DNA from: Tessaracoccus antarcticus
GTDB taxonomy: Bacteria > Actinomycetota > Actinomycetes > Propionibacteriales > Propionibacteriaceae
NCBI RefSeq assembly: GCF_003688855.1
Contig: NZ_REFW01000002.1
Span: 434,001 to 498,000, forward strand
Direction of reading: 5' to 3'
DNA length: 64,000 nucleotides
Within the stretch, counting starts at the first letter, position 1. Each line of letters begins with the position of its first letter. The translations under genes were made by a program, and so were the position numbers. The notes beneath the pieces were generated by a model. The model worked only from the letters and a program-made list of their open reading frames with translations, did not search any database and was not told where the DNA came from. Positions 35,706-44,601 of this stretch are shown piece after piece.

Positions 35706-36470
35706 TCAGGCCGTGCCGAATCGACGTTCCCTGCCGCAGAACTGTTCCACCGCGGACCACAGGTCGCGGCGGTCGAAGTCCGGCCACAGCTGGTCCAGGA
35801 AGATGAACTCGGCGTAGGCAGACTGCCACAGCAGGAAGTTGGACGTGCGCTGCTCACCGGAACTGCGGATGAACAGGTCAACGTCCGGGATCTCGGGTTC
35901 GTCGAGGAACTTGCGGAACCTCTCCTCGGTGAGCCGCTCCGGGTTCAGCTTGCCGGCGGCTGCCAGCCGGGCGATTTCCCGCGCGGCGTCGACGATCTCG
36001 GCGCGGCCGCCGTAGTTGACGCAGAACTGCAGCGTCAGCTTGGTGTTGGCGTCGCTCTGGCGTTCGGCGTCCTCCAGTTCGCGGATCACGGAGCCCCACA
36101 GCCGGGGGCGGCGTCCCGCCCAGCGGATCCGCACGCCCATGGCGTTCAGCTCGTCGCGGCGACGGTGGATGACGTCGCGATTGAAGCCCATCAGCCACCG
36201 CACCTCGTCGGGGGAGCGCTTCCAGTTCTCGGTGGAGAACGCGTACGCAGAGAGGTACGGAATGCCCATCTCGAGCGCGCCGTGCACCACGTCGAGGAGT
36301 GATGCCTCGCCTCTGGCGTGTCCCTCGGTGCGTTTGAGTCCACGCTGCTTGGCCCAACGCCCATTGCCGTCCATGACGATGGCGACGTGGCGGGGCAGCT
36401 GCGACGACGCAATCTGCGGGGGCCGCGCCCCGCTGGGGTGCGGCGGCGGGGGACGATAGGTATCAGCCAC
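35706..36470 (-). CDS. uppS: isoprenyl transferase (polyprenyl diphosphate synthase, UppS type)
   Basis: A 254-residue cis-prenyltransferase that makes the C50-C55 polyprenyl carrier for wall and glycan assembly. Motifs: '[14 protein letters not shown]' (catalytic Asp), '[11 protein letters not shown]', and '[20 protein letters not shown]' (RxSGExRxSNFxxWQ). The N terminus is proline-rich. The GTG at 36470 has TAGGCT 6 nt upstream (leaderless pattern). In many actinobacteria uppS adjoins recO; here they are divergent, with a membrane protein gene between. Confidence 0.95.
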   Translation of the reverse strand: MADTYRPPPPHPSGARPPQIASSQLPRHVAIVMDGNGRWAKQRGLKRTEGHARGEASLLDVVHGALEMGIPYLSAYAFSTENWKRSPDEVRWLMGFNRDVIHRRRDELNAMGVRIRWAGRRPRLWGSVIRELEDAERQSDANTKLTLQFCVNYGGRAEIVDAAREIARLAAAGKLNPERLTEERFRKFLDEPEIPDVDLFIRSSGEQRTSNFLLWQSAYAEFIFLDQLWPDFDRRDLWSAVEQFCGRERRFGTA

Positions 36471-36527
36471 GCGGACAGCCTATCTTTTGAGCGAGAGTGT
36501 GGACGTCCGAGCCGTTAGAGTCCCTGC

Positions 36528-37067
36528 ATGAGCCGCATGCACATCCCTGGCTATCCGGATACGCAGGCGATGCGCGATGATGCACGACTACAACTCGGAC
36601 TCAAGCGCCGGTCCGCGTTGGCCAGACGGATGCTCGCGGTGGCGGCGATCCTCTTCCTGGTGGCTTTCCTCGTCATGCCCGTGATTGAGCCCGGCAGGGC
36701 TGTGTGGTTCGTGCAGCAGTTGATGGAGGCCGACGGCTACGCCGGACCGGTGGGCGCACGAGCGACCCTGGTCACCGTTTCCGTGTGGGCGATGTTCTTC
36801 GTCATCCTCCTGTCCATTGTGTTGTGCCTGATCCTTTGCATCCGGCTCGCGCCTTCGGTCACCACGGTGAACATTGCGGTTCTGACACTCGGGGCGCTCC
36901 AGCTGAGCCACATCTATTCGATCAGGGTCATCGTCGGGGCCCGCTTGCACTTCTTCGAGATGATTCCTGTTCTGTACCTCATGGGTGGCGCGCTCTTCGG
37001 GATTGGGGCCGCCTGGAGAGCACGATGGGAAATCAGGCGACGCGGGCACCTGGCACCTCCGTCATAG
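36528..37067 (+). CDS. hypothetical four-helix membrane protein
   Basis: A 179-residue integral membrane protein with a charged cytoplasmic N terminus (~35 residues) and four predicted transmembrane helices (about 36-55, 78-104, 110-130, 142-162). Family not recognised. It is leaderless by position (TAGAGT 36516-36521, ATG 6 nt on). The stop lies 10 nt before the recO start, and a TAGGAT box overlapping the stop could serve recO separately. Confidence 0.65.
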   Translation: MSRMHIPGYPDTQAMRDDARLQLGLKRRSALARRMLAVAAILFLVAFLVMPVIEPGRAVWFVQQLMEADGYAGPVGARATLVTVSVWAMFFVILLSIVLCLILCIRLAPSVTTVNIAVLTLGALQLSHIYSIRVIVGARLHFFEMIPVLYLMGGALFGIGAAWRARWEIRRRGHLAPPS

Positions 37068-37077
37068 GATGGCCGAC

Positions 37078-37806
37078 ATGGCCACCTACCGGGACGAAGC
37101 AGTCGTGCTGCGGACGTACCAACTCGGTGAGGCCGACCGCATCATCAACCTGTTCACCCGGCAGCACGGCAAGGTCCGCGCCGTGGCGAAGGGGGTGCGT
37201 CGCACCAGCAGCAAGTTCGGGGCAAGGCTGGAGCCGTTCAGCCACATCGACGTCCAGTTGGCGCAGGGGCGGGGATCCCTCGACGTGGTGACCCAGGTGG
37301 AGACGCTGCACGCGGGTCTACTGGGTGGCGACTACGACCGCTTCACCGCCGCCGAGGTGCTGGTGGAGGCGGCCGACAGGCTCGTGTCGGAGGACGGCGC
37401 CCCGGCGCTACCCCAGTACCGGCTGCTGCTGGGGGCCCTGCTTGCCCTGGCTGATCCGCAGCGCTCGGCCGCTGGCATCGTCGATTCCTACCTGCTGCGC
37501 TCCCTGGCCGTCGCGGGATGGGCGGTGACGCTGGGGGAGTGCTCCAACTGCGGTGTGGTGGGTGAGGACTCGCTGTGGTTCTCACCCCAGGGCGGCGGCA
37601 CTGTGTGCGCCCGCTGCCGGCCGCCGTCCTCGGCGCGTGTCGACGGGGAGGCACTCGAACACCTCGGCGCTCTCCTCGCTGGAGACTGGGACGTGGTGTC
37701 GGCCACGTCCCAGCCCACCGTCAACCGGTGCCACGGACTCGTGACGGCCTACGCCACCTGGCATCTGGACCGTGCTCTGCGTTCGCTTCCGTTCCTGCAG
37801 CGGTGA
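37078..37806 (+). CDS. recO: DNA repair protein RecO
   Basis: A 242-residue recombination mediator of the RecFOR pathway. The N-terminal OB fold starts 'YRDEAVVLRTYQLGEADRIINLFTRQHGKVRAVAKGVRR' in character (residues ~3-42); the C-terminal zinc motif is 'CSNC' ... 'CARC' (about residues 154-182). ATG 37078 is preferred over 37069: TAGGAT at 37065-37070 puts it 7 nt after a -10 box, and the family usually starts here. Confidence 0.93.
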   Translation: MATYRDEAVVLRTYQLGEADRIINLFTRQHGKVRAVAKGVRRTSSKFGARLEPFSHIDVQLAQGRGSLDVVTQVETLHAGLLGGDYDRFTAAEVLVEAADRLVSEDGAPALPQYRLLLGALLALADPQRSAAGIVDSYLLRSLAVAGWAVTLGECSNCGVVGEDSLWFSPQGGGTVCARCRPPSSARVDGEALEHLGALLAGDWDVVSATSQPTVNRCHGLVTAYATWHLDRALRSLPFLQR

Positions 37807-37810
37807 ACGC

Positions 37811-38203
37811 TCACGAGCAGTTGGCGCACAGGCCGTAGAGCTCCACCTCATGCCCGACGTCGGTGAACCCGTGGCGTTTGGCCACTTCTGCGGCCCAGAT
37901 CTCCACCACCTCCGCGGCGATCTCCTGCGCGTTGCCGCAGTTGCGGCACACCAGGTGGTGGTGGTGCCCGTCGGAGCACATCCGGTAGGCGGACTCGCCC
38001 TCGGGTGTGCGCAGGACGTCCACCTCGCCCGACTCCGCCATCGACTGCAGGGCGCGGTAGACGGTGGCCAGCCCCATCTTGTCGCCGAGCCGCTTCAGGT
38101 CCTCATGGATCTGGCTGGCCGTGCGGAACTCCTCCACACCGGCCAGGAAGTCGCGCACCGCTGTGCGCTGCCACGTCGTGCGGGGCGTACTAGTGCTCGT
38201 CAT
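37811..38203 (-). CDS. zur: Fur-family zinc uptake regulator
   Basis: A 130-residue Fur-superfamily repressor. The winged HTH ('RTAVRDFLAGVEEFRTASQIHEDLKRLGDKMGLATVYRALQSMAE' in outline, residues ~12-60) is followed by 'HHHHLVCRNCG' and a terminal 'GLCANCS', giving two CxxC pairs for the structural zinc and His-rich regulatory sites. It is the last gene of the znuACB operon and its start overlaps the znuB 3' end by 14 nt, so the repressor is made together with the importer it should control. Confidence 0.9.
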   Translation of the reverse strand: MTSTSTPRTTWQRTAVRDFLAGVEEFRTASQIHEDLKRLGDKMGLATVYRALQSMAESGEVDVLRTPEGESAYRMCSDGHHHHLVCRNCGNAQEIAAEVVEIWAAEVAKRHGFTDVGHEVELYGLCANCS

Positions 38204-39182
38204 AGTGATCCCCATGGACGGCATGGCGATGCCCGCCGTGCACATAATCCACGTGGTCACCGTGCTGGATGACCTTCACGCCCGGCTCGTGGGCATGGCC
38301 GTCGTCGTGGTTCTCGGCCCGCTCATGCTCCACCGCTCCGTGGGGGTGGTCCTCCACATACGGGATGAAGTTGCGTCGCCTCCGCAACGGGCCGGCCACC
38401 AGCCACGACACCGCGAGCAGGCCGATGGAGGCCACCACGATGGTGGCGCCGGTGGCCGAGTCGATGTAGAAGGAGCCCACCGTGCCCAGGAGGGCGGCCA
38501 ACACCCCCACACCCATGGCCCCGAAGAAGGCACCCTTGAAGCCGATGAACAACTGCTGGGAGGTGGCGACGGGAATCACCATCAGTGCGCTGATGAGCAG
38601 AAGCCCGACGGTGCGCATGGAGATGGTCACCGTCACAGCCGCGAGCACCACGATGAGAAGGTTCAGCAGCTTCACCCGGATACCCAGGACGCGGGCGTAG
38701 TCCTCGTCGACGGCGACGGCGAACAGCCGCGGGCCGAGACCGATGGTCAGGATGAGGATGACCACGCCGAGGATGCCGATGGCCCACAGGTCGCCGGTGC
38801 TGACGGAGGTGAGGGAGCCGAACAGGTACGCCGACAGTCCGGCTGCGCCCTGCCCGGCGATGCCGGCCATCATCACGCCCGAGGCGATGCCGCCGTAGAA
38901 CAGGATGGCCAGTCCGAGGTCGCCCGTTGCCGTGCCTCGTTGCCGCAGCAACTCCACGGCCACGGCCCCCACCACGCAGGTCACCACGGCGGTGGGCAGC
39001 GGTGCTGTGCCGGTGAGGAACGCGAGGCCCACACCCATGATGGCGACGTGTCCGAGGCCGTCGCCCAGCAGGCTGAGCTTGCGCTGCACGATGTACATGC
39101 CGATGGCGGGTGCCACCAGGCCGCTCAGCAGGGCGGCGAGCAGGGCGCGCTGCATGAACGGCAGGGACAGGAGTTCGATCAT
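38190..39182 (-). CDS. znuB: zinc ABC transporter permease
   Basis: A 330-residue ABC-3 family metal permease with about eight hydrophobic helices ('IGMYIVQRKLSLLGDGLGHVA', 'YGGIASGVMMAG', 'YLFGSLTSVS', 'LLISALMVIPVATSQQL'). The last ~55 residues form a histidine- and acid-rich cytoplasmic tail with about a dozen His residues, which could hold zinc. The ATG at 39182 overlaps the znuC stop (ATGA). The gene is third in znuA-znuC-znuB-zur. Confidence 0.92.
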   Translation of the reverse strand: MIELLSLPFMQRALLAALLSGLVAPAIGMYIVQRKLSLLGDGLGHVAIMGVGLAFLTGTAPLPTAVVTCVVGAVAVELLRQRGTATGDLGLAILFYGGIASGVMMAGIAGQGAAGLSAYLFGSLTSVSTGDLWAIGILGVVILILTIGLGPRLFAVAVDEDYARVLGIRVKLLNLLIVVLAAVTVTISMRTVGLLLISALMVIPVATSQQLFIGFKGAFFGAMGVGVLAALLGTVGSFYIDSATGATIVVASIGLLAVSWLVAGPLRRRRNFIPYVEDHPHGAVEHERAENHDDGHAHEPGVKVIQHGDHVDYVHGGHRHAVHGDHYDEH

Positions 39183-39934
39183 CGGCGGACCCCCGCCACG
39201 GGATCCAGCCAACCCATGGATGACGTCTTAGCGGGTTCCGGGGCGCAGTCGGTGGCGCCCTGGGTCTCCGACGTCACGATCCGCCCGTCACACAACGTGA
39301 CCCAACGGTCGAGGACATCTGCCATGGGGCCCTGTTCGTGCAGGACCACTGCGAGGCCCAGCCCGTCGGAGCGCAGCTGGCCCAGCAGGCCGGCGAGCCC
39401 GGCCTGACTGTGCAGGTCGACCCCTGCCAGCGGCTCGTCCATGATGAGGAGCTCCGGCTCGGAGGTGAGCGCCCGTGCGATGAGGGCGCGCTGCTTCTGG
39501 CCGCCCGAGAGGTCCACGAACGGCCACCGTCCGCGGTCCGTCAGCCCGACGAGATCGAGCGCGTGGGTGACGTGGGCGCGGTCCTGACGGCTCGGCCACT
39601 GGAAGACACGGTGGTGGGACAGCCGCCCCGATGACACGATTTCACGGACGGTGGCGTTCGAGACGTTCAGGGATGAGTGCTGGGGAACATAACCCACACG
39701 GTCCCAGGCGTGGAAGTTGGCCAGTTCCGTACCGAAGAGCCTGACGGAGCCCTCCTGGAAGGGGATCAGCCCCAGCACGGTGCGCAACGTTGTCGACTTG
39801 CCGGAACCGTTGCCGCCGAGGATGGCGACGGCCTCGCCGGAGTGCACCTGGAGCCCCACGTCCCGCAGAATGGGGAGACCACCCAGCGACACGTACAGAC
39901 CCTGGGCGTCGAGTAGGGGAGTGTTGTCAGCCAC
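39179..39934 (-). CDS. znuC: zinc ABC transporter ATP-binding protein
   Basis: A 251-residue ABC ATPase: Walker A 'GGNGSGKST', 'YVPQHSSL' Q-loop, signature 'LSGGQKQRALIARAL', Walker B 'LLIMDEPLAGVD', H-switch 'VVLHEQG'. It powers the ZnuB permease. The GTG at 39934 overlaps the znuA 3' end by 8 nt and gives the natural family start; an in-frame extension upstream is antisense-like and was ignored. Confidence 0.92.
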   Translation of the reverse strand: MADNTPLLDAQGLYVSLGGLPILRDVGLQVHSGEAVAILGGNGSGKSTTLRTVLGLIPFQEGSVRLFGTELANFHAWDRVGYVPQHSSLNVSNATVREIVSSGRLSHHRVFQWPSRQDRAHVTHALDLVGLTDRGRWPFVDLSGGQKQRALIARALTSEPELLIMDEPLAGVDLHSQAGLAGLLGQLRSDGLGLAVVLHEQGPMADVLDRWVTLCDGRIVTSETQGATDCAPEPAKTSSMGWLDPVAGVRR

Positions 39935-40874
39935 AGTCGTTCGCCGTCTGGATGGCTGCAAGGTTGGCGCGCATGATCGCAGGATAGTCCTCGCCGGTGG
40001 ACTGGTCGGTGACCGATTCGATGGGGTCGAGGACGGCGGTCCGGAGGCCGAGGTCGCGCGCGATGGACTTTGCGACGGCGTCGGATGCGGCCGTCTCGAA
40101 GAAGATGGTGGTGGCGCCGTGCTCCCGTGCCAGATTCTGGACTTCGGCGATCCGCGCACCGGAGGGTTCGACGTCGGGGGCGATACCGACTACCGCCACC
40201 TGCTCCAGGTCGTAGCGCATCGCCAGATAGCCGAAGGCGCTGTGGGAAGTGAATAGTTCCCGCCGGGCGCAGGTTGTCAGGCCAGCGGTGAATTCGCTGT
40301 CCAGGTCCGACAGCTCACTGCGGGCGGACTTCGCGTTGCTCGCGAACGTGGTGGCCTGGTCGGGGTCGATGACCGCGAGGCGCTCCGCGATGGCCTCCGT
40401 CACGGCTGCAAGGCGCAGGGGGTCCAGCCAGAAGTGGGGATCGATGTCGCCGTGGTCGTGGCCGGCGTGGTCCGCCTCGGCGCCGTCATCTGCCGCGTGT
40501 TCGGCGTGCGCCTCCTCGTCGAGACTCTTGAGGTCGGCGAACTGGGCCACGTCCACAACCTTGGCGGGGTCCGCCTCCTTGACCGCTGCATCCACGGCGG
40601 GCTGGAAGCCGGAGAGATAGACAACGAGGTCTGAGTTCACCACGGCGGCCACCTGTCGAGGTGTCAGTTCGACGTCGTGTGCCTCCACCCCGGGTGTGGT
40701 GAGCGGCGTGATGTCCACGGCGTCACCAGCGACGCTGCTGACGGCGAACTCGAGCGGGTAGAAGGCTGCGGCCACCTTCACGGAAGTACCGTCAGCCTCG
40801 TCGGCCGAGGTGCATCCGCCCAGCGCGAGAGCGATGGCCAGTGATGCGAGAAGGGGGAACACCTTGAAGTTCAT
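39927..40874 (-). CDS. znuA: zinc ABC transporter substrate-binding lipoprotein
   Basis: A 315-residue cluster A-I solute-binding protein. The lipoprotein signal ends at 'ALALGGC' (Cys about residue 21). A His/Asp-rich loop with about seven His ('HAEHAADDGAEADHAGHDH', residues ~125-145) precedes 'DPHFWLDPLRL', as in ZnuA/AdcA. Remaining ligands lie in 'PGVEAHDVELTP' and 'FTSHSAFGYLA'. The ATG at 40874 lies inside a Zur-like box and 7 nt after GATACT, so the mRNA is probably leaderless and repressed directly at its start. Confidence 0.93.
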   Translation of the reverse strand: MNFKVFPLLASLAIALALGGCTSADEADGTSVKVAAAFYPLEFAVSSVAGDAVDITPLTTPGVEAHDVELTPRQVAAVVNSDLVVYLSGFQPAVDAAVKEADPAKVVDVAQFADLKSLDEEAHAEHAADDGAEADHAGHDHGDIDPHFWLDPLRLAAVTEAIAERLAVIDPDQATTFASNAKSARSELSDLDSEFTAGLTTCARRELFTSHSAFGYLAMRYDLEQVAVVGIAPDVEPSGARIAEVQNLAREHGATTIFFETAASDAVAKSIARDLGLRTAVLDPIESVTDQSTGEDYPAIMRANLAAIQTANDCG

Positions 40875-40888
40875 GAGAATCAGTATCA
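40874..40888 (-). promoter_or_regulatory. Zur-like box over the znuA start
   Basis: On the plus strand TGAGAAT-C-AGTATCA, a 7-1-7 inverted repeat matching at 5 of 7 pairs, like the Fur/Zur consensus TGAxAAT-x-ATTxTCA. It overlaps the first base of the znuA ATG and the -10 (GATACT on the minus strand). Confidence 0.65.
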
Positions 40889-40983
40889 TTAACAGGAGTG
40901 GGTGGTGTCAACCCGGGAGCGGGCGTCGAGGGATGCCCGCGGCAGCGTAAGGTACTCAAAAGAAAACTACGAGAAACGAGTCA

Positions 40984-42135
40984 GTGATGCCGAGGTCCAA
41001 GCCGGGCGTGCCGAGTCTCCTGCGGGAGCTCAATGACTCCGCAGCCCTGCGCCAGATCATGCGCGTGGGGGGTGTGACGCGTGCAGAGCTCGCCGAACAC
41101 ACCGGATTGTCCCGAGTGACGAGCTCGCAGGCGCTGGCGAGACTGGAGTCGCTCGGGCTCGTCCACAGCCAGGGGAGACGCCCCGGAGCGCGCGGCCCCG
41201 CGCCCGACCTCTACGTGCTGGCTCCCCGCGTGGGTGCCGCGCTCGGTATGGCACTGCTGCCAGACACCGTGCAGGCGGATCTCTGCTCCCTGAACGGGGA
41301 TGTCCTGGCGTCGTCGTCCGTCCCGCTGAGCGAGGACATCGTGGCCTCCTGCGTAGCTGCTGCCCGGGTCGTCGTGGACGAGGCCGGGGTGGACGCGGGT
41401 CCCATCCTCGCAGCCGTGGTTGCCTCGCCGGGCGTGGTGGACCCCCTCACGGGGGATCTGAGTTTCTCGTACGATCTTCGTCAGGCACGGGACCTGCGAC
41501 GCATCCTCGCCGAGCAATTGGGCGTACCTCTGCAGTTGGCCAACGACGTGCACCTCGCCGCCCTCGCGGAGTGCCGGGAAGGCGTGGCACGTGGCGAGGA
41601 GGATTTTGTCCTCCTGTGGATGGGGCGTGGCGTGGGCATGGCAACCGTCATCGACGGCAAGGTGCGCGCAGGAAGCAGTGGGGCTGCCGGTGAGATTGGC
41701 TACCTTCCCGTGCCCGGGGTGCCGCTGCCGAGTCGGGTCGACAACCTGGACCAGGGATCCTTCCAGCGCCTCGTCGGAACCCCAGCGGTCGAGGAGATGG
41801 CCCGTCGCCACGGGGAGGTGCTGGAGGGTCCGTCGTCACATTCCCCGGGGGAGGCGTTCGTGGCCGAACTGGCGGACCGCATCAGCCTGGGTGTCGCCTC
41901 GGTCGGCACCATCCTCGATCCCGCACTCGTCGTTCTGACGGGGCAGACGGCTCTGCTGGCAGGGCCGGACCTCCCCGCTGCGGTGGCACGATCCACCTCC
42001 AGGATTGCGCCCATTCATCCGCGCATTGAGGTGTCGACACTCGGCGTGCGGGGGCCGCTCATCGGGGCTCGTCTGGAGGCCGTGGACACGGCGCGCAAGG
42101 CTCTCCTGGACAGGATCACCTCCACTGACCACTAA
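40984..42135 (+). CDS. ROK-family transcriptional regulator
   Basis: A 383-residue repressor of the NagC/XylR type. The winged HTH is at about residues 20-75 ('VTRAELAEHTGLSRVTSSQAL'). The ROK sugar-binding domain has 'VASPGVVDPLTGDL', 'LANDVHLAALAE' and 'GRGVGMATVIDGKV' ... 'AGEIGYLPV'. The CGxxGCxE zinc motif of ROK kinases is missing, so it is a sensor rather than a kinase. It sits directly upstream of an importer and a NagZ-like hydrolase; inverted repeats in the 113-bp gap after it are likely its operators. The GTG at 40984 or ATG at 40987 is the start. Confidence 0.88.
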   Translation: MMPRSKPGVPSLLRELNDSAALRQIMRVGGVTRAELAEHTGLSRVTSSQALARLESLGLVHSQGRRPGARGPAPDLYVLAPRVGAALGMALLPDTVQADLCSLNGDVLASSSVPLSEDIVASCVAAARVVVDEAGVDAGPILAAVVASPGVVDPLTGDLSFSYDLRQARDLRRILAEQLGVPLQLANDVHLAALAECREGVARGEEDFVLLWMGRGVGMATVIDGKVRAGSSGAAGEIGYLPVPGVPLPSRVDNLDQGSFQRLVGTPAVEEMARRHGEVLEGPSSHSPGEAFVAELADRISLGVASVGTILDPALVVLTGQTALLAGPDLPAAVARSTSRIAPIHPRIEVSTLGVRGPLIGARLEAVDTARKALLDRITSTDH

Positions 42136-42161
42136 AGAAAGGATTCTTTCTGGAAACTTTC
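42136..42161 (+). promoter_or_regulatory. ROK operators overlapping the importer promoter
   Basis: Two adjacent palindromes, AGAAAG-GATT-CTTTCT (42136-42151) and GAAA-C-TTTC (42153-42161), overlap a TGGAAA -35 (42151-42156). A TAGCGT -10 lies 17 nt on (42174-42179). AT-rich sequence like this is rare here and points to a regulator site. Confidence 0.6.
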
Positions 42162-42248
42162 TTACAAGTGGTGTAGCGTGTCACTCACATCCAGTCGGCG
42201 CGAAGAAGCACCGTCGGACATGACAACCCAATGGAGGGAATCACTCTC

Positions 42249-43535
42249 ATGCACATCCGCCGAATGATGATCGCCGCTGCGGCGACGAGCTCGCTGCTGC
42301 TGAGCGCCTGCGGGGGTGGCGCTGCCGCCGACCCAGAGCTTGCAACGCCGTCCGCCGACGCCGAGGGGGCCCTCACCGTGTGGCTCATGGATGGCAGCCA
42401 GCCGGAAACGGTGGTGGAGGCCGTGAACGCGCAGTTCAAGGAGAAGTACCCGAACGTCGACGTCACCGTCGAGCTCCAGCAGTGGGCTGGCGTCCAGGAC
42501 AAGCTGACCACGTCGATGAACAGCTCGTCCGCCCCCGACGTGGTGGAGATCGGCAACTCCCTGACCGCCAAGTTCGCCGACGCCGGCCTGCTGAGCGACC
42601 TCAGTGACGTGTCCGACGACCTCGGCGCCGATCGCTGGCTGCCGGGTCTCGCGCCCAGCGGTGAGCTGGACGGGGAGCGCTACGGCGTGCCGTACTACGG
42701 CGGCGTCCGCGTCGTCATGTACAACAAGGACCACTTCAAGGAGGCGGGAGTCGAGGTTCCCACCACGCTCGACGAACTGGAGCAGGTGGCCGCCAAGCTG
42801 GCCGAGACCAAGGGGGACAAGGCCTCCGGCTACTCCCCCTTCTACTTCCCGGGCAAGTTCTGGTACGGCGCTCTGCCGTTCATCTGGGCCGAAGGAGGCG
42901 ACATCGCCGTCAAGGACGGCGACGAATGGAAGGGCTCGCTCGACTCCACGGAGTCCCGTGCCGGTCTGACCCGTCTGAAGAACCTCGTCGACACCTACTC
43001 CACCGCTCCCACAGACGGCAACGAGGTCACCAACTGGGAGGTCTTCCAGGAGGACAACGTGGGCATGGTCATGGACTCCTGGTGGGCCCCGGGTGCAGTG
43101 GTGGGCGCGAACGAGGCGTTCGCCGACAAGGTCGGCGTCTTCCCCCTTCCCGGCGTGCAGGCCGACAAGACGGCGCCGGCGTTCTTCGGTGGCTCGGACC
43201 TCGCCGTTCCTGAGAAGAGCGACAGCCGCGGACTCGCCGTCGAATGGGTCAAGATCCTGACCAGCACCGACATCCAGACGCAGTTGGCCAAGGAGGGTGG
43301 GGTCATCCCCAACACCGAGGCGGCATTCACCGGGCACGAGGGCAACGACTTCCTCCTCGCCGCCGACGAGGCTGCGAAGGTCTCGGCCTTCACCCCCGTG
43401 AGCCCGATGTGGGGCAACGTCGAAGCCGACTCCGTCCTCCCGGACATGCTGGTGAAGATCTTCTCCGGCAGCTCATCCGTGGACGACGCCACGGCTGAGG
43501 CCAACACCAAGGTCGCCGAGATCCTCAACGGCTGA
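42249..43535 (+). CDS. sugar ABC transporter substrate-binding lipoprotein
   Basis: A 428-residue family-1 solute-binding protein with a lipoprotein signal ('SSLLLSACGGG', Cys about residue 21). The body shows 'VWLMDGSQPETVVEAVNAQFKE', 'SSAPDVVEIGNS', 'YGVPYYGGVRVVMYNKDHF' and 'GMVMDSWWAPGAVV', as in CUT1 binding proteins for oligosaccharides or amino sugars. The ATG at 42249 is preferred because the signal peptide starts there; the in-frame ATG 42231 overlaps the GGAGGG ribosome-binding site. It is the first structural gene after the ROK regulator. Confidence 0.9.
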   Translation: MHIRRMMIAAAATSSLLLSACGGGAAADPELATPSADAEGALTVWLMDGSQPETVVEAVNAQFKEKYPNVDVTVELQQWAGVQDKLTTSMNSSSAPDVVEIGNSLTAKFADAGLLSDLSDVSDDLGADRWLPGLAPSGELDGERYGVPYYGGVRVVMYNKDHFKEAGVEVPTTLDELEQVAAKLAETKGDKASGYSPFYFPGKFWYGALPFIWAEGGDIAVKDGDEWKGSLDSTESRAGLTRLKNLVDTYSTAPTDGNEVTNWEVFQEDNVGMVMDSWWAPGAVVGANEAFADKVGVFPLPGVQADKTAPAFFGGSDLAVPEKSDSRGLAVEWVKILTSTDIQTQLAKEGGVIPNTEAAFTGHEGNDFLLAADEAAKVSAFTPVSPMWGNVEADSVLPDMLVKIFSGSSSVDDATAEANTKVAEILNG

Positions 43536-43550
43536 CAAGCCACAAGCTCC

Positions 43551-43588
43551 GGGTGGCGTCGCCACGCACGACATGCGCGACGCCACCC
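43551..43588 (+). other. stem-loop between binding-protein and permease genes
   Basis: A perfect 12-bp stem (43551-43562 with 43577-43588) with a 14-nt loop, 15 nt after the binding-protein stop. Such stems protect the upstream mRNA or partly stop transcription, giving more binding protein than permease. Confidence 0.7.
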
Positions 43589-43617
43589 CTGACCTGCACG
43601 CGTGAAAGGCCACCCTG

Positions 43618-44601
43618 ATGTCCACTCAAGTCATGATGCCGGCGACAACGGGCAGCCCCGCCCCGCCGCAGGCTCGGGGCACCATCCCCGCCCCGCCGCG
43701 GGGCGGCCGCGGCAAGGGCTCGCGGACACTGCCCTACCTGTTGCTCCTGCCTGCGGCCGTCCTCCTGGCCGTGGTCCTTGGGTACCCCATCGTTCGTCTC
43801 GTCGGGCTCAGCCTCAACAGGGCCAAGCTCCGTGACCTCGTCAAGGGCACGGAGTCCTGGAACAACTTCGCCAACTACACCGCCATCCTCAGCGACGCCA
43901 CGTTCTGGGCGGTGCTCGGCCGCACCATCGTCTTCGCGGCTGCCTGCGTCGTGGCCACGATGGTTCTGGGGATGATGCTGGCGCTGCTGCTCGCCAAGCT
44001 GGGTCGGGTGGTGAGGCTCATCCTCTCCATCAGCCTGCTGATGGCCTGGTCAACCCCGCAGGTCACCGCCACGCAGGTGTGGCAGTGGCTCTTCGACACC
44101 CGCTACGGCCTCGTCAACTGGGCGTTGGTCCGTGCGGGGCTCACGGGATTCGACAACCACTCCTGGCTGGCTGCGCCGGCGTCGCTCCTGACAGTGGCCG
44201 GCGCCGCGGTGGTCTGGGGTGCTCTGCCCTTTGTCGCCCTCACCCTCTATGCCGGGCGCACGCAGATCGACGAGAGCCTGTACGAGGCCGCCGGTATGGA
44301 TGGCGCCACCCCGTGGCAGGCGTTCCGATCCATCACGGTGCCGATGCTCGCCCCCATCATCACCATGCTGGCCGCGCTCAGCACCATCTGGGACTTCAGG
44401 GTTTTCACGCAGGTGTACCTACTGCAACAGGCCGGTGGCATCACGTCAGAAACCAACCTCATCTCGATCCACGCCTACCGCACGTCCTTCTCCGGCAATG
44501 ACTTCGGCAGCGGCGCCGCCATCTCCGTCGTCATGGTCCTCGTGCTGGCGGGCTTCAGCATCTTCTACGTCCGGCGCATGCTCAAGGAGGTGCAGTCATG
44601 A
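43618..44601 (+). CDS. sugar ABC transporter permease (MalF type)
   Basis: A 327-residue CUT1 permease. The N-terminal ~40 residues are cytoplasmic and Pro/Gly-rich; about six transmembrane helices follow, with an EAA loop ('DESLYEAAGMDGATPWQAFRSITVPML' in outline, about residues 215-245). Coupled to the next permease by an ATGA overlap (44598-44601). No ATPase gene is present in the operon. Confidence 0.9.
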   Translation: MSTQVMMPATTGSPAPPQARGTIPAPPRGGRGKGSRTLPYLLLLPAAVLLAVVLGYPIVRLVGLSLNRAKLRDLVKGTESWNNFANYTAILSDATFWAVLGRTIVFAAACVVATMVLGMMLALLLAKLGRVVRLILSISLLMAWSTPQVTATQVWQWLFDTRYGLVNWALVRAGLTGFDNHSWLAAPASLLTVAGAAVVWGALPFVALTLYAGRTQIDESLYEAAGMDGATPWQAFRSITVPMLAPIITMLAALSTIWDFRVFTQVYLLQQAGGITSETNLISIHAYRTSFSGNDFGSGAAISVVMVLVLAGFSIFYVRRMLKEVQS

